Below are positions 11,833-23,671 of a stretch of 64,000 nucleotides of DNA, piece after piece; position 1 is the stretch's first letter; each line of letters begins with the position of its first letter. The notes below the pieces were generated by a model, which ran no database searches, was not told where the DNA came from, and worked only from the letters and a program-made list of their open reading frames with translations. The translations under genes and the position numbers were made by a program. The DNA lies in contig JASJFT010000011.1 in NCBI GenBank assembly GCA_030770425.1, positions 248,001-312,000 on the forward strand, read 5' to 3'. Source of the DNA: Darksidea phi. Taxonomy: Eukaryota; Ascomycota; Dothideomycetes; Pleosporales; Lentitheciaceae.

Positions 11833-13741
11833 ACCCATTCAACGGATAACGAGGGCACAGTGGCCTGCAAGCGCAGATCTTGATGATGTGTTTCAAGTAG
11901 AATGATCCAAATTCATGTGTCACAATCTTTTGCAATCGTAGATGACAAACTGGTCTCTAAATTTGTCACTATTAATCCCAGCTAGGGCTCCGGATAAATG
12001 AACGAGACTGAAACCTTTCCTCCTCACATGCCTCTTGCCAGATTTCGAAAGACTACCTTTTCTCGATGACTCGAAAACATAAAGATTAAGGAATAAAGTG
12101 ATCAAGGCGTGTCCCTCAGCTGCGACGGCGACGTCTCTTTGTCCGTCACCCTACTTTTCAACTAATCTTCAAGCCCGACATCGTTAGTGACGTCACCATT
12201 GAGGTCACTGTGATTCACCGGTCGTACATGAGCTAGGAACCCCGCTTATTATCACCCAAATGGCTCATACGCTGCTATAATGTGGTGGAACAATCCACGG
12301 AAGGTCTGATGATGGCAACATCTCTCGCGCTCTCTTCGAGGCGGTGCCAGTGATTGTTGGACGCCACGGGTGGCTGCAGAAATTTCGGCAAGATAGAAAT
12401 CTGTTTTTAAATGCAGTCGAAAGCACTGACGAGCTACTGCGGAGAGATTATACTGCTGTACCTCAGTGAACAGACCAAGCGAGATGGCTTTTGGAGGGCG
12501 TCACGACAGAAAAGTTTCTGATGTTCTCTGCGCGACCATGTGAGGGGGACACTCGTTCGGAGTGGCTAGATGAACCGGGCTACAGAGTGATATTCCGTTA
12601 GTGTGAAGACTACTGTAAATGGCCTAATCGCATTAGTGAACAAGTTAATTAACTGGACTAAGGACTTAGTGTAGCGTCACCGGTCTGTGGCAAGTGCGGC
12701 TGGTAAAGAAGTCTTGTGTAAACAAGTATCGCGTCATATGCTTCAGCGAAGCTACATGGTAGCGTGGCAAGGAGTTTAAGAGATATTCCGAGTAGGTCTG
12801 ATATATTTTGAGTTTGAAGTCATCAGTCCATCTAGATCGTGAACGAAACCGTGCAACCATTCCAGTGCTCAGTTTGGCTTCCCCTCATCAAGTAAGCTCC
12901 GACCACGAAAACGAGGCCCACACTTAGTTCTTTCTCCAACTTCTGCCCTGTTTGCTCCCGCGTTACGCCACTCGGGGTATGAAAGTTTCTTGCTGATCGA
13001 CCCTCGAGATGTCTCGTAGCATTGGACATGTGACAGCGTGATGATGAACGTCGCTCATACAGCGGAGTAGATGCATTTTTCGAGTTCGAGCAATAAAGCG
13101 CAATGAACTGCTTTAGCTTATTTAAGCCTGACAAGTGTCGGCTTGACTTCTAACCAGGGTGGCGTCTGAGTCTACCAGAATGGATGGCCTACAATGCAGC
13201 ATCGCAAGCATCTACAGCTCTGTTGAGCTGTTTCTTTCTTTTGCCGATAATTCAGCCGGAATGTTTAACCTCCGATTTCAGTAGTAGCTGGAAATTTAGA
13301 TCTACACACGTTAGCCATAATCTCCCTTTTCGTCGCGCCGACTGAAGTACCGGCCAAGTTATTGGAAAAAGGTTCAGCTTGACTGTATTAAGGGAATAAA
13401 TAGTTCTTATGGAATTATTTACTGGCTGAGGCTGCAGTTCAACGACCGTCTAGATTATGATCATCCCTTCCAGTTGGTGAAGGGTTCGTTATGCGTACAT
13501 ATACTTAGGGCCCGGTACATTTTACTTAATATCCCACTATCTCTCAACATTTATCAAGTCACATGGCTGATTGAGCGCGTTTCGATTAAGATGTAAAGGT
13601 GCTGTTCTGGTTTGTTGGCGGCGCTAATTTTGCTGATGGAGAGAAGCCTCCTCATGTAAGGTACTTGGGGATGGAACTATGCCAATCTTCTACAGTGTGG
13701 CCTTAACGACATATCCGGCTACTCATCGCTATCTCCAGAAC
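11833..13741. other. Gene-free stretch
   Basis: All frames here are short and lack starts, splice chains or familiar motifs. This looks like intergenic, possibly degraded, sequence between the small secreted protein and the permease pseudogene. Confidence 0.5.
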
Positions 13742-15395
13742 TTACACCGTCGTTTCGGTCGTATACACCTCTGCTTCATTCGCGCCTCTGATCTTGATGC
13801 TCTGCAATAAATGTCTATTCCCACTCCAGTCAACGGCTGCATTATTCGAGGCTCCTACAAGAATATTCTCTGCATCATCATGCGTGCGATCCCATTCTTA
13901 TACCTGCGCATTCGGCACCTTCTACAATTGATGCGTCACACTACCATCTTCATGCCGGGAATGAGCCCGACGCCAATTACGCAGTTTGTACCGCACCAGA
14001 ATGGTTGGTCGACCTCGTCGGGCGGGTACCATGGCATAATTAGAATAAAGAGGCATACAGCTGCGGAGAGAACGAGCGCAGAGTTCCATGGTGGAAGAAA
14101 GCTTGCGGAAGGCCTTCTTTCTTGCATTGGTAGCGGGAGTATGAGATTCCTACTACTACGAGGAAGATAAAGATCGAGTCTGGATACGAGGATAGATCGA
14201 CAAGAAAGGCGAAAGCAATTCCGAATGGTAGTGCAAGAATGAAAATGCATGTTAGACCTCGCGTGAACAGAATCAGCGCATAGGGTGTGCCAAATGGCCG
14301 CCCATATAAGCGGGAATTGGATCATTCCCTAGCGCCCACACTCGCGAATCGAACGTGTGGCACCGGTTATGACGGCCATGATGTCTCCAGAGGCGCTGAC
14401 GGTAAGAAGGGCGGGCAGACCCCTTGCCGTCTTTCCACCAAAAATGGAATCGAAAAGAGAGCGGCAGTGAGCTCTTTGGAGGCGCGGATCTTGGCTGCCG
14501 GGACGGTAGCAAAGTAGGCAACGTCGGTGAGAATGTAGAGAATCAGAGAATCGAAACAACAAGGAGAGAGGTAGGGGCGGCGCGTCTTAGGGTGTGGACC
14601 AGGTTGTGCCAAAGCGTTAGGGGTATAATGAGGCCTAATTTATGAACGAGGGAGAGAAGAGCCCGGCCCGACCTCGGCGACGCATTGAAAGCGTTAGTGT
14701 AACCTTGGTAGGCGAGGTTAATACTGATAAGGTTGTTGACAGTGCCATTCCGGTTTTGCGTGATACCTTTGATACTATTGTGGACGTTCTGCCTCAAGTT
14801 CTCAATCCTTGTACCGCCGCCCAATACCGCGAATCCAGTAAATACAATGAACAGCAAGATGATCAACTTGACGGCGCTAATCAAGTTCATCAGGCCAATA
14901 GGTCACCTGTAGACAGCAAGCATACTGTTGCGAGGACGGTATATGAGGGCATAGCAAGCCCCCTATTTTCCCATTCGCTGGCCGAGTAGCCGGGCGGGCT
15001 TAGGATAGGCTTATTCAAGATACATGACTTGCCCGTCCGAGCGATTGGGGAAGAGGGACGCATACTCGAGTTCTATAGTGAGGGAGGCCGTTGGCAGATT
15101 GGTAGTTGGAAGGAGGAAAGCGAAACACTTGGCGAACGTATCCGCAACGATCATTGAACCGAAAGCCCAGTACAAGAGACTCAGTCTGACAGAGTCGAGG
15201 CTCTTCGGGATGGACCCCGCTAGCACTCTTGTTGATTTACTTTCTACTAGGTCAAAGGAGATGAATACTCACACAAATTAAAAACTCCTGTTCCCACCAT
15301 TTGGCTCACATTTGAGGAAAGAATGCCGAACCACCAAACGCGCGACATCCCTATCTGCTCAAGGGGCGCACCATTCCCATCCTAATGTACCACCA
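13742..15395 (-). pseudogene. Amino-acid permease (LAT/methionine-permease-like) pseudogene
   Basis: Family landmarks appear in order on the minus strand but in shifting frames. They are: MVGTGVF (about 15330), the LSLLYWAFGSMI span and FPNRSDGQVMYLE (about 15150-15015), KLIILLFIVFTGFAVLGGG and the downstream span with YTNAFN (about 14880-14690), DVAYFATVPAAKI (about 14520), ITGATRSIRECGR (about 14340), LFILIMPWYPP (about 14040), and a C-terminal KVPNAQV, stop, EWDRTHDD (stop at 13898-13900). The reading frame changes at least three times, and there are in-frame stops, for example near 14960. The order matches fungal high-affinity methionine/L-type permeases of the APC superfamily. The gene is clearly dead. 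C-to-T change (RIP) could explain some stops, but I did not quantify it. Confidence 0.8.
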
Positions 15396-16239
15396 CACCA
15401 TCGATAAAAACTTGCTCTCCAATCTGCGCGTTCTTCTAGGTGACGACTGTTCTATCGAGATCCTCACCCTCCGCCGAAAAAGCATTTCTGGAAGTACGCA
15501 GCCATCGTGCTAGATACCTGCGGTCCGATAACAGCGGAAGTAATGCGGGATATGCTTGAAGTGACAACAAATAAGACTGAAGTATGCATGTTGTGTCTAT
15601 ATAGCATGAACAGGAGCACCGTTTGGATGAATAAGTTGTAAATGGTTAGAGGCGAGTAGATGCCGCGGTCTCCGCCCAGCTCATCGAGGTTGTATTACGC
15701 TGGGCCTCGAGAGGGCAGGTCGGTGCCTGTCATAGTATAAGCTACACGATAAGTTAGGATGCGGTGCCTGGGCGTGAAGATTGCAGGGTTGAAGTAATTG
15801 GGAATTGGCCTAAGGGGGCTGGATGGTGCAACGGGATCGTGTGAACAAGGAGTGCGCGAAGACGAATTTTGGTACGGGAGGGGGTGTGCGGTAGGCGTGA
15901 CTGGTGCTGCGCACCCCAAATGCCGGTAAGATACGGTGTCCGCCCGGGCTTGCGCTCTCTAGTATGCTTTCTCATCGCAGTGTGATCGGGGGTGTGGTGA
16001 CGCATGGCGCGGCGGGCTTACGCCGCAATTAATCGGCCTTATCCTTTTTCGACAGTCGGAATAGAGTCATTCCATATGACCAATTGCATGCCACAAACAA
16101 AAATTCTGCGTTGAGTATACAAAAGCGTAACTGCTCTACAACCCGCGAACTATACCCAAATCGGTCAAACTCCTATACAGAGCGATCATACAGTTGCAAC
16201 GACTCAAGATTCTTTTTCCTAAAAGCAATGCGTCCAATG
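15396..16239. other. Intergenic stretch
   Basis: No supported gene. Two overlapping minus-strand frames at 15695-16005 have Pro/His/Thr-rich, non-protein-like composition. Confidence 0.45.
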
Positions 16240-17103
16240 TTACCTCGCCGCACCCTGTTTCGCAAGTAAACCTCCAATTTGTTTACTGACAAACTTTCCA
16301 CCCTCAGCCTTGATTACAGGCACCGCATACTGCATGAACATATCCTTGGCCTCTTTCTGCCACCTGCTTCCTTTCCTTTCAGGTGCTCTCGGTCGATCTC
16401 GGCTCCTCGCTAGATCACGATCCCTGGGCGCACGATCGTATCGCGAATCTCTAGGCAGACGGTCATCGTACGGATCACGGCGCGAGTGTCCGGGCGGCCG
16501 ATCATCGTAAGGGTCTCGCCGAGGCTCTCGTCGAGGGTCTCTAGGTGGAGGGTCGTCGTACGGGTCACGACGCGCGTCTCTTAGCGGACGATCATCATAT
16601 GGGTCTCGACGACGTCGATCGTGCCGGTTATCTGAGTAATAATCTTCGTCCCGGGGTCGAGGACGACGGTGGGTGTGATAGTCGTCATAGAGGTTGTCAT
16701 ATGATTCGTGTTTAGGTTGTGTGGGTGGAGGCGAGCGGCGGCGCCGATGGCGTGGGGGTGGCGGGCTACGTGAGGACGAGGGTGGGGGTGGTAGAGGCGG
16801 TTCGCGGTGTGTTTTTGAGCGACGGGGACGTGGAACTGACGCGCAATAAGTACACTAGGTAAGATGCTACAGGAAGCTGCAAGTTCATGCCTTCTTGTTC
16901 GTACTCGTCTTCATAGCGCCGAGGTCGACGTGTGCGTTGGTAGTCGGCTGGAGGGTAATGTGCCGCACCATCCTCGTCCAGGTAGACAGGTTCGCCTATT
17001 GTGCAGTAAGTTTCCGGTCGCCTTTGCCTGGAAACTAGATAATGGTAGACATACGTCGTCGTTCGCGATCGCGCTCCCGTTCTCCAGTATGCGGTGAAGG
17101 CAT
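16240..17103 (-). CDS. Arg/Asp/Pro-rich low-complexity protein with DPYDD repeats
   Basis: The gene starts at the ATG at 17103 (MPSPHTGERERDRERR). A 59-bp intron (16996-17054) leads into EPVYLDEDGAAHYPPADYQ. A second intron lies somewhere in 16835-16900; I could not fix its donor. From about 16833 the frame is open to the stop at 16240. This last part is dominated by RS/RP-rich sequence, then imperfect repeats of RRDPYDDRPPRD type (about 16440-16620), and ends in a more ordered segment (RWQKEAKDMFMQYAVPVIKAEGGKFVSKQ, given here only as its opening RWQKEAKDMF and the closing GGLLAKQGAAR). The composition suggests an intrinsically disordered, possibly RNA-associated or nuclear protein. No domain was recognised. 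Confidence 0.7.
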
Positions 17104-18811
17104 GGTAGTAGTTGGGTGTATATTTTGAGCTTCTCGAAAAGACGACAATCAGGTCAAGCCTTGCAACAGCTTCGCAAGCTCCCTATGTATACATAGGCAC
17201 CAGCATAGCCCCCCACACGTGCCCACATTACCCGTATTTCCTTTTCACCGCCCTGGGCACAAGATGTCGTCATATGCCTTGTTCGCTCCACTAAGCTATC
17301 CACGCTGGACCCTTTGCGCGCATGTGGGCCTCAAAACGTTGCTCCCGTGAGTTGGCACGTTGCAACTGGTGCTGATCATGTGCATGCGATCATCGTGCAT
17401 CGCGGTGCAAGTTTTCGTAGAGGCGAAAAGACCCCGCGGGATGGCCCAATCGGGTAAGAGGGGCGACTAGAGTTCCCCGCAAATGGCGGGAACAGCGCTA
17501 GTTCGTGATTGCGTTCCGACCAACGTTCCGCAGCGCCCCGCGATAGGATGATGGTGGTGAGATGAGTCTGACGGGGTCCAGAGTGGGGAGAGACTCGGGT
17601 GATTGGCGATTGGGTGGTACCTCTGGTGGTATTGGGGGTGGCAAGATGAGAAATAATTATCAGGAGCTGTGAAAGTGTGAAAAGACATCCCACAGTCCGT
17701 CTCATGTCATCATTGCTGACCAGCTTCGACGACAACCGTAATAAAGTAAGCTCAAAGGCGTCCATCAGAGAACTTTGGGGGGTCGGGCCTAAAAGTAGCT
17801 GTTCCAGCTCACGGCTGCGAATTTCATTGGTTGCAATGACCGCCGGAAATTTGCTAGTGACTTTTCTGTGGATTTCTTGTGCCCAGCCCAACCTTAATTT
17901 TAATCTCGACACGGCAGGGCTAGGGCTGTGCGGTCACTGCTTTAGTTCAGCATGCGCTGTTTGTTATTTCCACATGAGCTAACGGGGCGTTTACATGGGC
18001 CAGCATCTATCCGAATGGTCTTACTTTCGTACCGTTCGGAAGTGTCTTCTATATACAGCAAGCTGCAAGGCGAAGTCTGAGCCCATACCATCTACATAGT
18101 CAATGTGTGCAAGGTTGCCCATCAGAGCTCAAGCGGACTACTGATCCTGCCGGTTAGAAATTCCAAACTCTCCTTCTGGAGTTCTACAACCGCTAAACAG
18201 CGGGACTGGTACTGCAGTAGACGACTGCATCAGACCTCGCAGGTTACGCAGTTCGGCCTGAAAAAGTAAGCTCAGCGTAGGTGAGAATCTAGGCTGTTTT
18301 GTCGGAGACGGAAAACCCCGATACGGCTGTATTAAGGCTGAGAAGGCAACGGCCCTATTATACGGTCGTCCTTGCGTCAGCGCATCGCTAACCACACTCG
18401 TCAACTTCAATCTTGACCTTCGCTCATGAAATCATCTAAAGACTACTCGCTTCGCTCACTCCTGGAGTTAGATTTCTCTGCTTTCGGTAGGCGCTTGGAA
18501 CCGCCGCCAACATTGGAGATGAGGACCGTTCTACTGGTTAAATCGCACACGTTTCATGCGGGCCGAGCAGGGCGTGCTCGTTTCAGGTACTCGCTCGTTT
18601 CAGGTACGCGGTCGTTAAATTGGATTTACGCCCGGTGGAGGCTGCACAGATACCGATATAACGAGTTTATGTGCTAAAAAGGTCCGCTGAGCCTCACTTT
18701 CTCTCACATCAGAAGTGCACTACATCTGGTGCCTTCTCGGTCCTGTTGATTGCTACGAGTCTGCGACACTTTCCTCCTTTCGCTTCATTGCTGTTCTTTA
18801 CAACGTTTAAG
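17104..18811. other. Intergenic stretch
   Basis: Divergent promoter space between the Arg-rich gene and the cell-surface gene. The 17376-17912 minus-strand frame has no start context or family match. The frame of the downstream gene is open from 18671, but the first ATG after that is at 18812. Confidence 0.45.
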
Positions 18812-19762
18812 ATGAGATCCCATTTCCTTTTTACTCACATGGCGCTCCTGCCCAGCGTAGTCCTTGCACAAACGTGTTACAGCCCTCTGGGAGCCGAAGT
18901 CACCAAAGACGAGGTCGTACCATGCGCAATTGACCCGGTCACAACGATATGTTGCCATTCGAACCGCACCCGGCCACCAGGCATGTCTCATGAAGGTGGT
19001 AACACCGCCGACGAATGTCTACCCAATGGCATTTGCCAAAACAGATTCACCTATGAGGGGAAACCAAAGGCCACATTTTGGGTGGAATACTGCACGGACA
19101 AGGACTATGAGAGCGGCAATTGCATGGATATCTGTCACGAAAAAAGAGGTGAAGCTGGCACCGCCATGATCACACCATGTGACGGGACAAACAACTCAGA
19201 AAAATGGTGCTGCGGTGAATCGGACGCCTGCTGTTACAATCCGAATAACAGCTCCATTACATTTCCCCAACAGTTCGTCGGTATGATCAACGGGACCGTC
19301 GCGAGCTTAGCCACGGCCTCAACAACCCCGACACCAACACCTAACTCCGATTCCGCGCCGAAATCAACCATCACCGCTAAACCTACTTCCGACCCTTCTC
19401 CCTCGCAATCACCACAAACATCGGCATTACCATCGGTATCAGCACAAGCCGCAAGCACCGAGCTTTCCACCGGCGCAAAAGCAGGCATCGGCCTCGGCAC
19501 AACCCTAGGTGCTCTCGCCCTAATCGGTGTAGGTTTCTTCGCACGCAAAGCAATGGCATGGAAGAAGGATGCTCAGCGTTTAAAAGAAGCTGAGATGGGT
19601 ACTCCCCCGTATGCGGAAATCTACCCACACAAATATCAGCACGCAGGGTTTGCACCAATCGAGTTGCCTCCACCTCCACCTGTTGAGCTTGCGGTCTTGC
19701 CTGCAGAGCTAGGGCATCATCCGGACTCAAAAACTCCAGCGGCTGGGCCTAAATTTCAATGA
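18812..19762 (+). CDS. Single-pass cell-surface protein with Cys-rich ectodomain
   Basis: A single exon of 316 residues. The ATG at 18812 begins a signal peptide (MRSHFLFTHMALLPSVVLA) and is preferred to the open frame upstream, which has no ATG. A Cys-rich ectodomain follows (about residues 20-145, with motifs such as TTICCHS, CLPNGIC, WCCGESDACCYNP), then a Ser/Thr/Pro-rich stalk (about 165-220), one transmembrane helix (about 224-247, AGIGLGTTLGALALIGVGFF) and a cytoplasmic tail rich in proline. This layout is common among Pezizomycotina membrane-anchored surface proteins and recalls stress sensors of the Wsc/Mid2 type, but the Cys pattern is not a WSC domain. Role unknown; cell-wall or environmental sensing is an inference. 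Confidence 0.85.
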   Translation: MRSHFLFTHMALLPSVVLAQTCYSPLGAEVTKDEVVPCAIDPVTTICCHSNRTRPPGMSHEGGNTADECLPNGICQNRFTYEGKPKATFWVEYCTDKDYESGNCMDICHEKRGEAGTAMITPCDGTNNSEKWCCGESDACCYNPNNSSITFPQQFVGMINGTVASLATASTTPTPTPNSDSAPKSTITAKPTSDPSPSQSPQTSALPSVSAQAASTELSTGAKAGIGLGTTLGALALIGVGFFARKAMAWKKDAQRLKEAEMGTPPYAEIYPHKYQHAGFAPIELPPPPPVELAVLPAELGHHPDSKTPAAGPKFQ

Positions 19763-20344
19763 AGAGGTCGAAAGTGTGCAATCACGATTAAGGCGGTGAA
19801 CTTGTAATTAGCATTCAGCAGGAAACCATTTTTCAGGTATTGATATAGAGTTTTTAATCACGCTTAGTTATTCGTGTATTCGCTCGATTTCTCCTCTTGT
19901 TGCCCTTCGGCCCAAAGCTAACTTCAACAGTGAACTCCTCAGTACCCCAAAACTCCAACCTTGGGTGTCGCATTCATCCCCATTTAACCCCTCAAATATC
20001 CTTCAGCATATTTTTAACACTGCTAACTAGCTCGGAGACCCCCAGTCAGCTATGAAATTGCATCCTCAGACACCTCTCCACAAGTACATGAAATACATGA
20101 AGTTACCGCTTCATAGCTAAAATATTACGTTCCAGCTCACTATCTCCCTAGCCAGCCAAAGTCATCCACGAATCATGACGCTCTTGAGGCGCGCACATGA
20201 AAAAAGAAAAGTACTCTCTCGCTGCCGAGGCAGTTGACATGGTCGCTCACTATCCCCCGCCATGTTCCGAAAATGGCAGCTAAGACAACCCCAAATGCCA
20301 CTCTTTTTGATATCACGGATCCCGCAATGACATCCCCACCGCCT
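19763..20344. other. Convergent intergenic region
   Basis: 3' flanks of the surface-protein gene and of the minus-strand conserved gene. Nothing further is seen. Confidence 0.5.
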
Positions 20345-21088
20345 CTAATTATGGCTCACGACGCTCTTAACAGTTTCTAAATTCAGCTCCCCCTTCCTCC
20401 CCCACCCTTTCTGTCCCTTGCTAACGTTTGGTCGAAACTCCTCGTACATCCTGAATCCATTCTGATTCAGTTCATCTTCTTCTCCATCCCACGACTTCAG
20501 TGCGTCTTCAAAGCAGCCCCTCACCCTTCCATAAGGCTCCTCCCCAAACTTCTTCTTTAGAAGCCCCTCATCCGCCGGCTTTCCTTTCTTTTCACTACCC
20601 ACTAGTGCAAGTCCGTCTTTGAGTTTAAGACGAAATTGCATGACATGTATTTCATCAAGACCCTCCTTCGCCTTCCTCGCTTGCTCACGTTTTCGTTGCG
20701 CGGCTTCCGAGTCATCACGCTCGGCGACGGTACCAATTGAGCGGCCCTTCGCGACGGCGCAGATTGTACTGATAGCGGAACCGGCGGAGATGCAAGTGGC
20801 CCAGGAAAGGTTGGGATAAAGAAAGTGTGTGACGCAGGCGGACCAGAGTTGCAAGACTGGCGCGCGGTTGATTATGACTGTTGAAGAATCGTCTCCTTGC
20901 GCTGAGTCGGATCGCTTCAACTTCTCCGCCGGTTCTGAGGCCTTGCTTCGTTTGGCGGCAGGCTTCGAGGAGGAATTCTCCGCTAACTTGCGCTTCTTAG
21001 ATGCAGTATCTTTCGCTTTGGAAGCCTCCTTTAGCGCCGCATAGTCCTCTAAGTGCATTTGCGCCGTCTTGCTGCGTGTGGAAACCAT
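20345..21088 (-). CDS. Conserved protein of unknown function, likely nuclear
   Basis: An intronless gene of 247 residues. The N-terminus (about 1-65) is Lys/Ser-rich with nuclear-localisation-like KKRK and KRSK clusters. Residues from about 73 contain INRAPVLQLWSACV and later a GRSIG segment. The end reads FRMYEEFRPNV followed by GWGRKGELNLETVKSV. I recall the same order, NRAPVLTLWAAVVA ... EQFRP ... GWGAKG, from uncharacterised proteins of both fungi and bacteria, so this appears to be a conserved but unnamed family. Here the NRAP segment is followed by an unusual FLYPNLSWATCISAGSA variant. No catalytic motif is visible. Confidence 0.8.
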   Translation of the reverse strand: MVSTRSKTAQMHLEDYAALKEASKAKDTASKKRKLAENSSSKPAAKRSKASEPAEKLKRSDSAQGDDSSTVIINRAPVLQLWSACVTHFLYPNLSWATCISAGSAISTICAVAKGRSIGTVAERDDSEAAQRKREQARKAKEGLDEIHVMQFRLKLKDGLALVGSEKKGKPADEGLLKKKFGEEPYGRVRGCFEDALKSWDGEEDELNQNGFRMYEEFRPNVSKGQKGWGRKGELNLETVKSVVSHN

Positions 21089-22825
21089 ATTGAAGGTTAG
21101 TATATTGCTGTTTTCTTCCCGTCTCGGTAGGTCTGAAATGGCAGCGGTTAGTCAAATGCTGTTGTTGCGCAGATAGACAAAGGACGCACTAGCAACATGG
21201 TTGTGACACAATGACGTCAGGTTTCGTGACGCGCACTCACCACCCCAAGTAGGCTCATCATCACGACTTAGCTTCACTCATCTCCCTATGTTATGCATTG
21301 CTCTCTAGTTTCTGTCTATGGTACAATTTCTAGCCCTCCTTCCTCTTCTAGACCTAGTAGTATCTTGGTAACGCGCTCTTTAGTCCCGTCTTGCAACATG
21401 CCCCCAAATACCCTACATTGCAGCTCTTCTAGCACCTGCTTTCTCCGCATTTTCTTGAGATGTTAGTTGCGCGTAGATTTTGCAAAGATATTCTGCCACG
21501 TGGGGACCATAACCTGCCCACCCATTTGGCGACCCAGAGTCGGTGTCCGAGGGCATCGGCCAGCCATCGGGCAGAGAGTTGATATCTAGAGCCGCTTGTG
21601 CTTTGAAGAACACTTTCAGAGGCTGGAATGCCTGATGTCCCGCGCTGCGGGAGAAACAACAAAGTCCGACTTCCAGCCCAAGCATCCTAGGGTAACTCGC
21701 TCGACTCCCATGTTATAAACGATGGTCCTTCCAACACCCAGCAACTCTTCAGTCTTGATCTGCTCCGAAGGGCGAGAGAGGCGCAACTGGAACGAAGCGC
21801 TCTCAACGATACGATCTGGGCATGTGGGAGCCATGAGGGCTTTAACGGGGGGATTCATAATGCAGGTACGTTTATCGCCGATGAACCGGTGGCGGGTAAG
21901 TGTCATCCTGCCATCCAAGGCCCAATTCCTTCTCGAACCAACTCACTAGTCGAAAGGCATACCCAACATTCCGGAACTCCGTTGAGTTATCCCATGCTGC
22001 CTCTTCACCTCCTCGGATCAGACACGTTTCTTTTCTCATAAACTTCGGCTGTGGTATAGGATGTACACTTTGTTCCATATAGCAAAGTTCAAGTGTACAG
22101 TATAGGGTACCTGGCGCAAAAGCCACATGACTGGCGGCTCCTCCACAAACTGTACTAGCAACGACACAAGGACTCTCTGGATATTCCATTGTAGACACAT
22201 CGTCGTCAGGGCCAGTAGAGCGATAGTATAGCTACTGCTTGTCATTTGTACCGTCCCACCCGTCATCAAGCTTGTAGTGTTCGGCAGCAAAGACCTCGAG
22301 CAAAGCCCTTCCATGGCGTTCTTCAACAACTATGACGAAGGCATGGTTGGTTCGTCAGACCATGGTTAAACCGCCTTAGTGCTGCTAAACCTTGATGTAG
22401 TCGCGTTCGTCGACTTCGGATTATACGGAAAATCGAGCACAACGCCGCCTCAAACAATAGCACTTGTATTCGCCTGCAGCTGTGGGAATACTTCGGGGTT
22501 GCTGAACCATGTGTGCAGCATTGCATCCCAGACTAAAATTAATAATAGAATAAAGATATGAGGTCTTGCTGAGGTTGTGAGTCTATCCAATTGCCTTGTT
22601 GAGGCAGCAGAGTACCCCGCTCCTGGGTGAGAAAGGTCGCCTCCTACCACTTTCTTTCGTTGATGATGGACCTCTCGTCCTTCTCTCTCTGCGTCCTAAC
22701 GTCTCTTGCCTGTACTAGCTAGTGCACATCTGCCCCGTACGTCCTACATAATCATTAGGGTATAATTTATTTCTAGGTGGCTGTTAGATCTGTGGCTGTA
22801 CGGAGCCTTAGCAAGCGGACCGGCC
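21089..22825. other. Stretch with unassigned minus-strand frames
   Basis: Overlapping minus-strand frames at 21413-21685, 21616-21918, 21872-22198 and 22036-22329 run in series, and some segments look protein-like (for example QAFQPLKVFFKAQAALDIN and WDNSTEFRNVGYAFRLV). They could be exons or fragments of a decayed gene. I could not chain them with splice sites and recognise no family. Confidence 0.3.
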
Positions 22826-22932
22826 CCAGCCCCGAAGCCTTTGCGATTCAACTCAACTCTCTGAAAACATCTACAGAATTCGCCACCTCACAAGGTTGGT
22901 GTCAGAGCGGGTCGGCCATCCTCCCTGCTAGT
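22826..22932 (+). repeat. Left copy of the inverted repeat flanking the NLR module
   Basis: Contains a 42-bp block (22854-22895) whose reverse complement is identical to 28695-28736, and a 20-bp block (22907-22926) identical in reverse complement to 28664-28683. Similarity extends outward (AGCCCCGAAGCC against AGCCCCGCAGCC). A diverged third relative lies at about 60830-60890. Confidence 0.85.
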
Positions 22933-23671
22933 GTCATCGGAGGAGTTCGTCAGTTTGACGAGGCTTAAGTGGTGAATCTTCAAGGCGTCCAGTAGTTTCT
23001 AGAATTAGCCATCTCACCTGGTGACCACTAACTGCTCGAAGCTTCGTTGTGGCAAATTAGCAGGCTATATATTCATGTCATTCCCCGGCCCTCTATGAAA
23101 TAGAGAAATACAAAATGTATAGGATAGCGACGATGCAATCAATGTTAGGATGATCCGTTACGCTCAACCTTGCATATCCACACCCTTCCCGTTCCAACAC
23201 CAATGCCAATTGTATTCCCCGACACTGCCGAGCATGGCGGCCGATGCTCTGAGGGCAGCCACACGAGATTCTCTGAATTATCTGTTATCCATACACCATC
23301 TGCGCTTGAGCAAGGCCATGATACTGAGGACTGTAAGGCTCTAAGATAGTTGAAAGTGCGACCGAACCTGACAGAGCACTAATGTCGATAGTACCAATAT
23401 CCGTTTGGAGATATGAGCCAGAAGCGTCAAAAGTAATGCGGTAAAGTGCCTTGCCAGCGTTGAGCGTCCGGTGCAGCTGGTCGTCCGTCGCTTCACCCTC
23501 TGAATACATGAACACTATACAGACTAGCAGCTACGGCCTATAGGACCGCTTTCAAGTTATTACTACAAGCGGTACCACGTATTCCTTAATTCAAAATGAG
23601 TGGATAAGTTATTATTCCATCTAAATGTGCGAACTTCTCTAGTCCACGAGTTCGCATTGTAACTATTAAGC
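22933..23671. other. Gene-free stretch inside the inverted-repeat module
   Basis: 3' flank of the membrane-protein gene. One minus-strand frame (23285-23515) has a protein-like appearance but no start or family. Confidence 0.4.

Noticed and set aside
13811..14170. 119-codon plus-strand frame
   Set aside because: Antisense to the permease pseudogene, whose family landmarks are on the minus strand.
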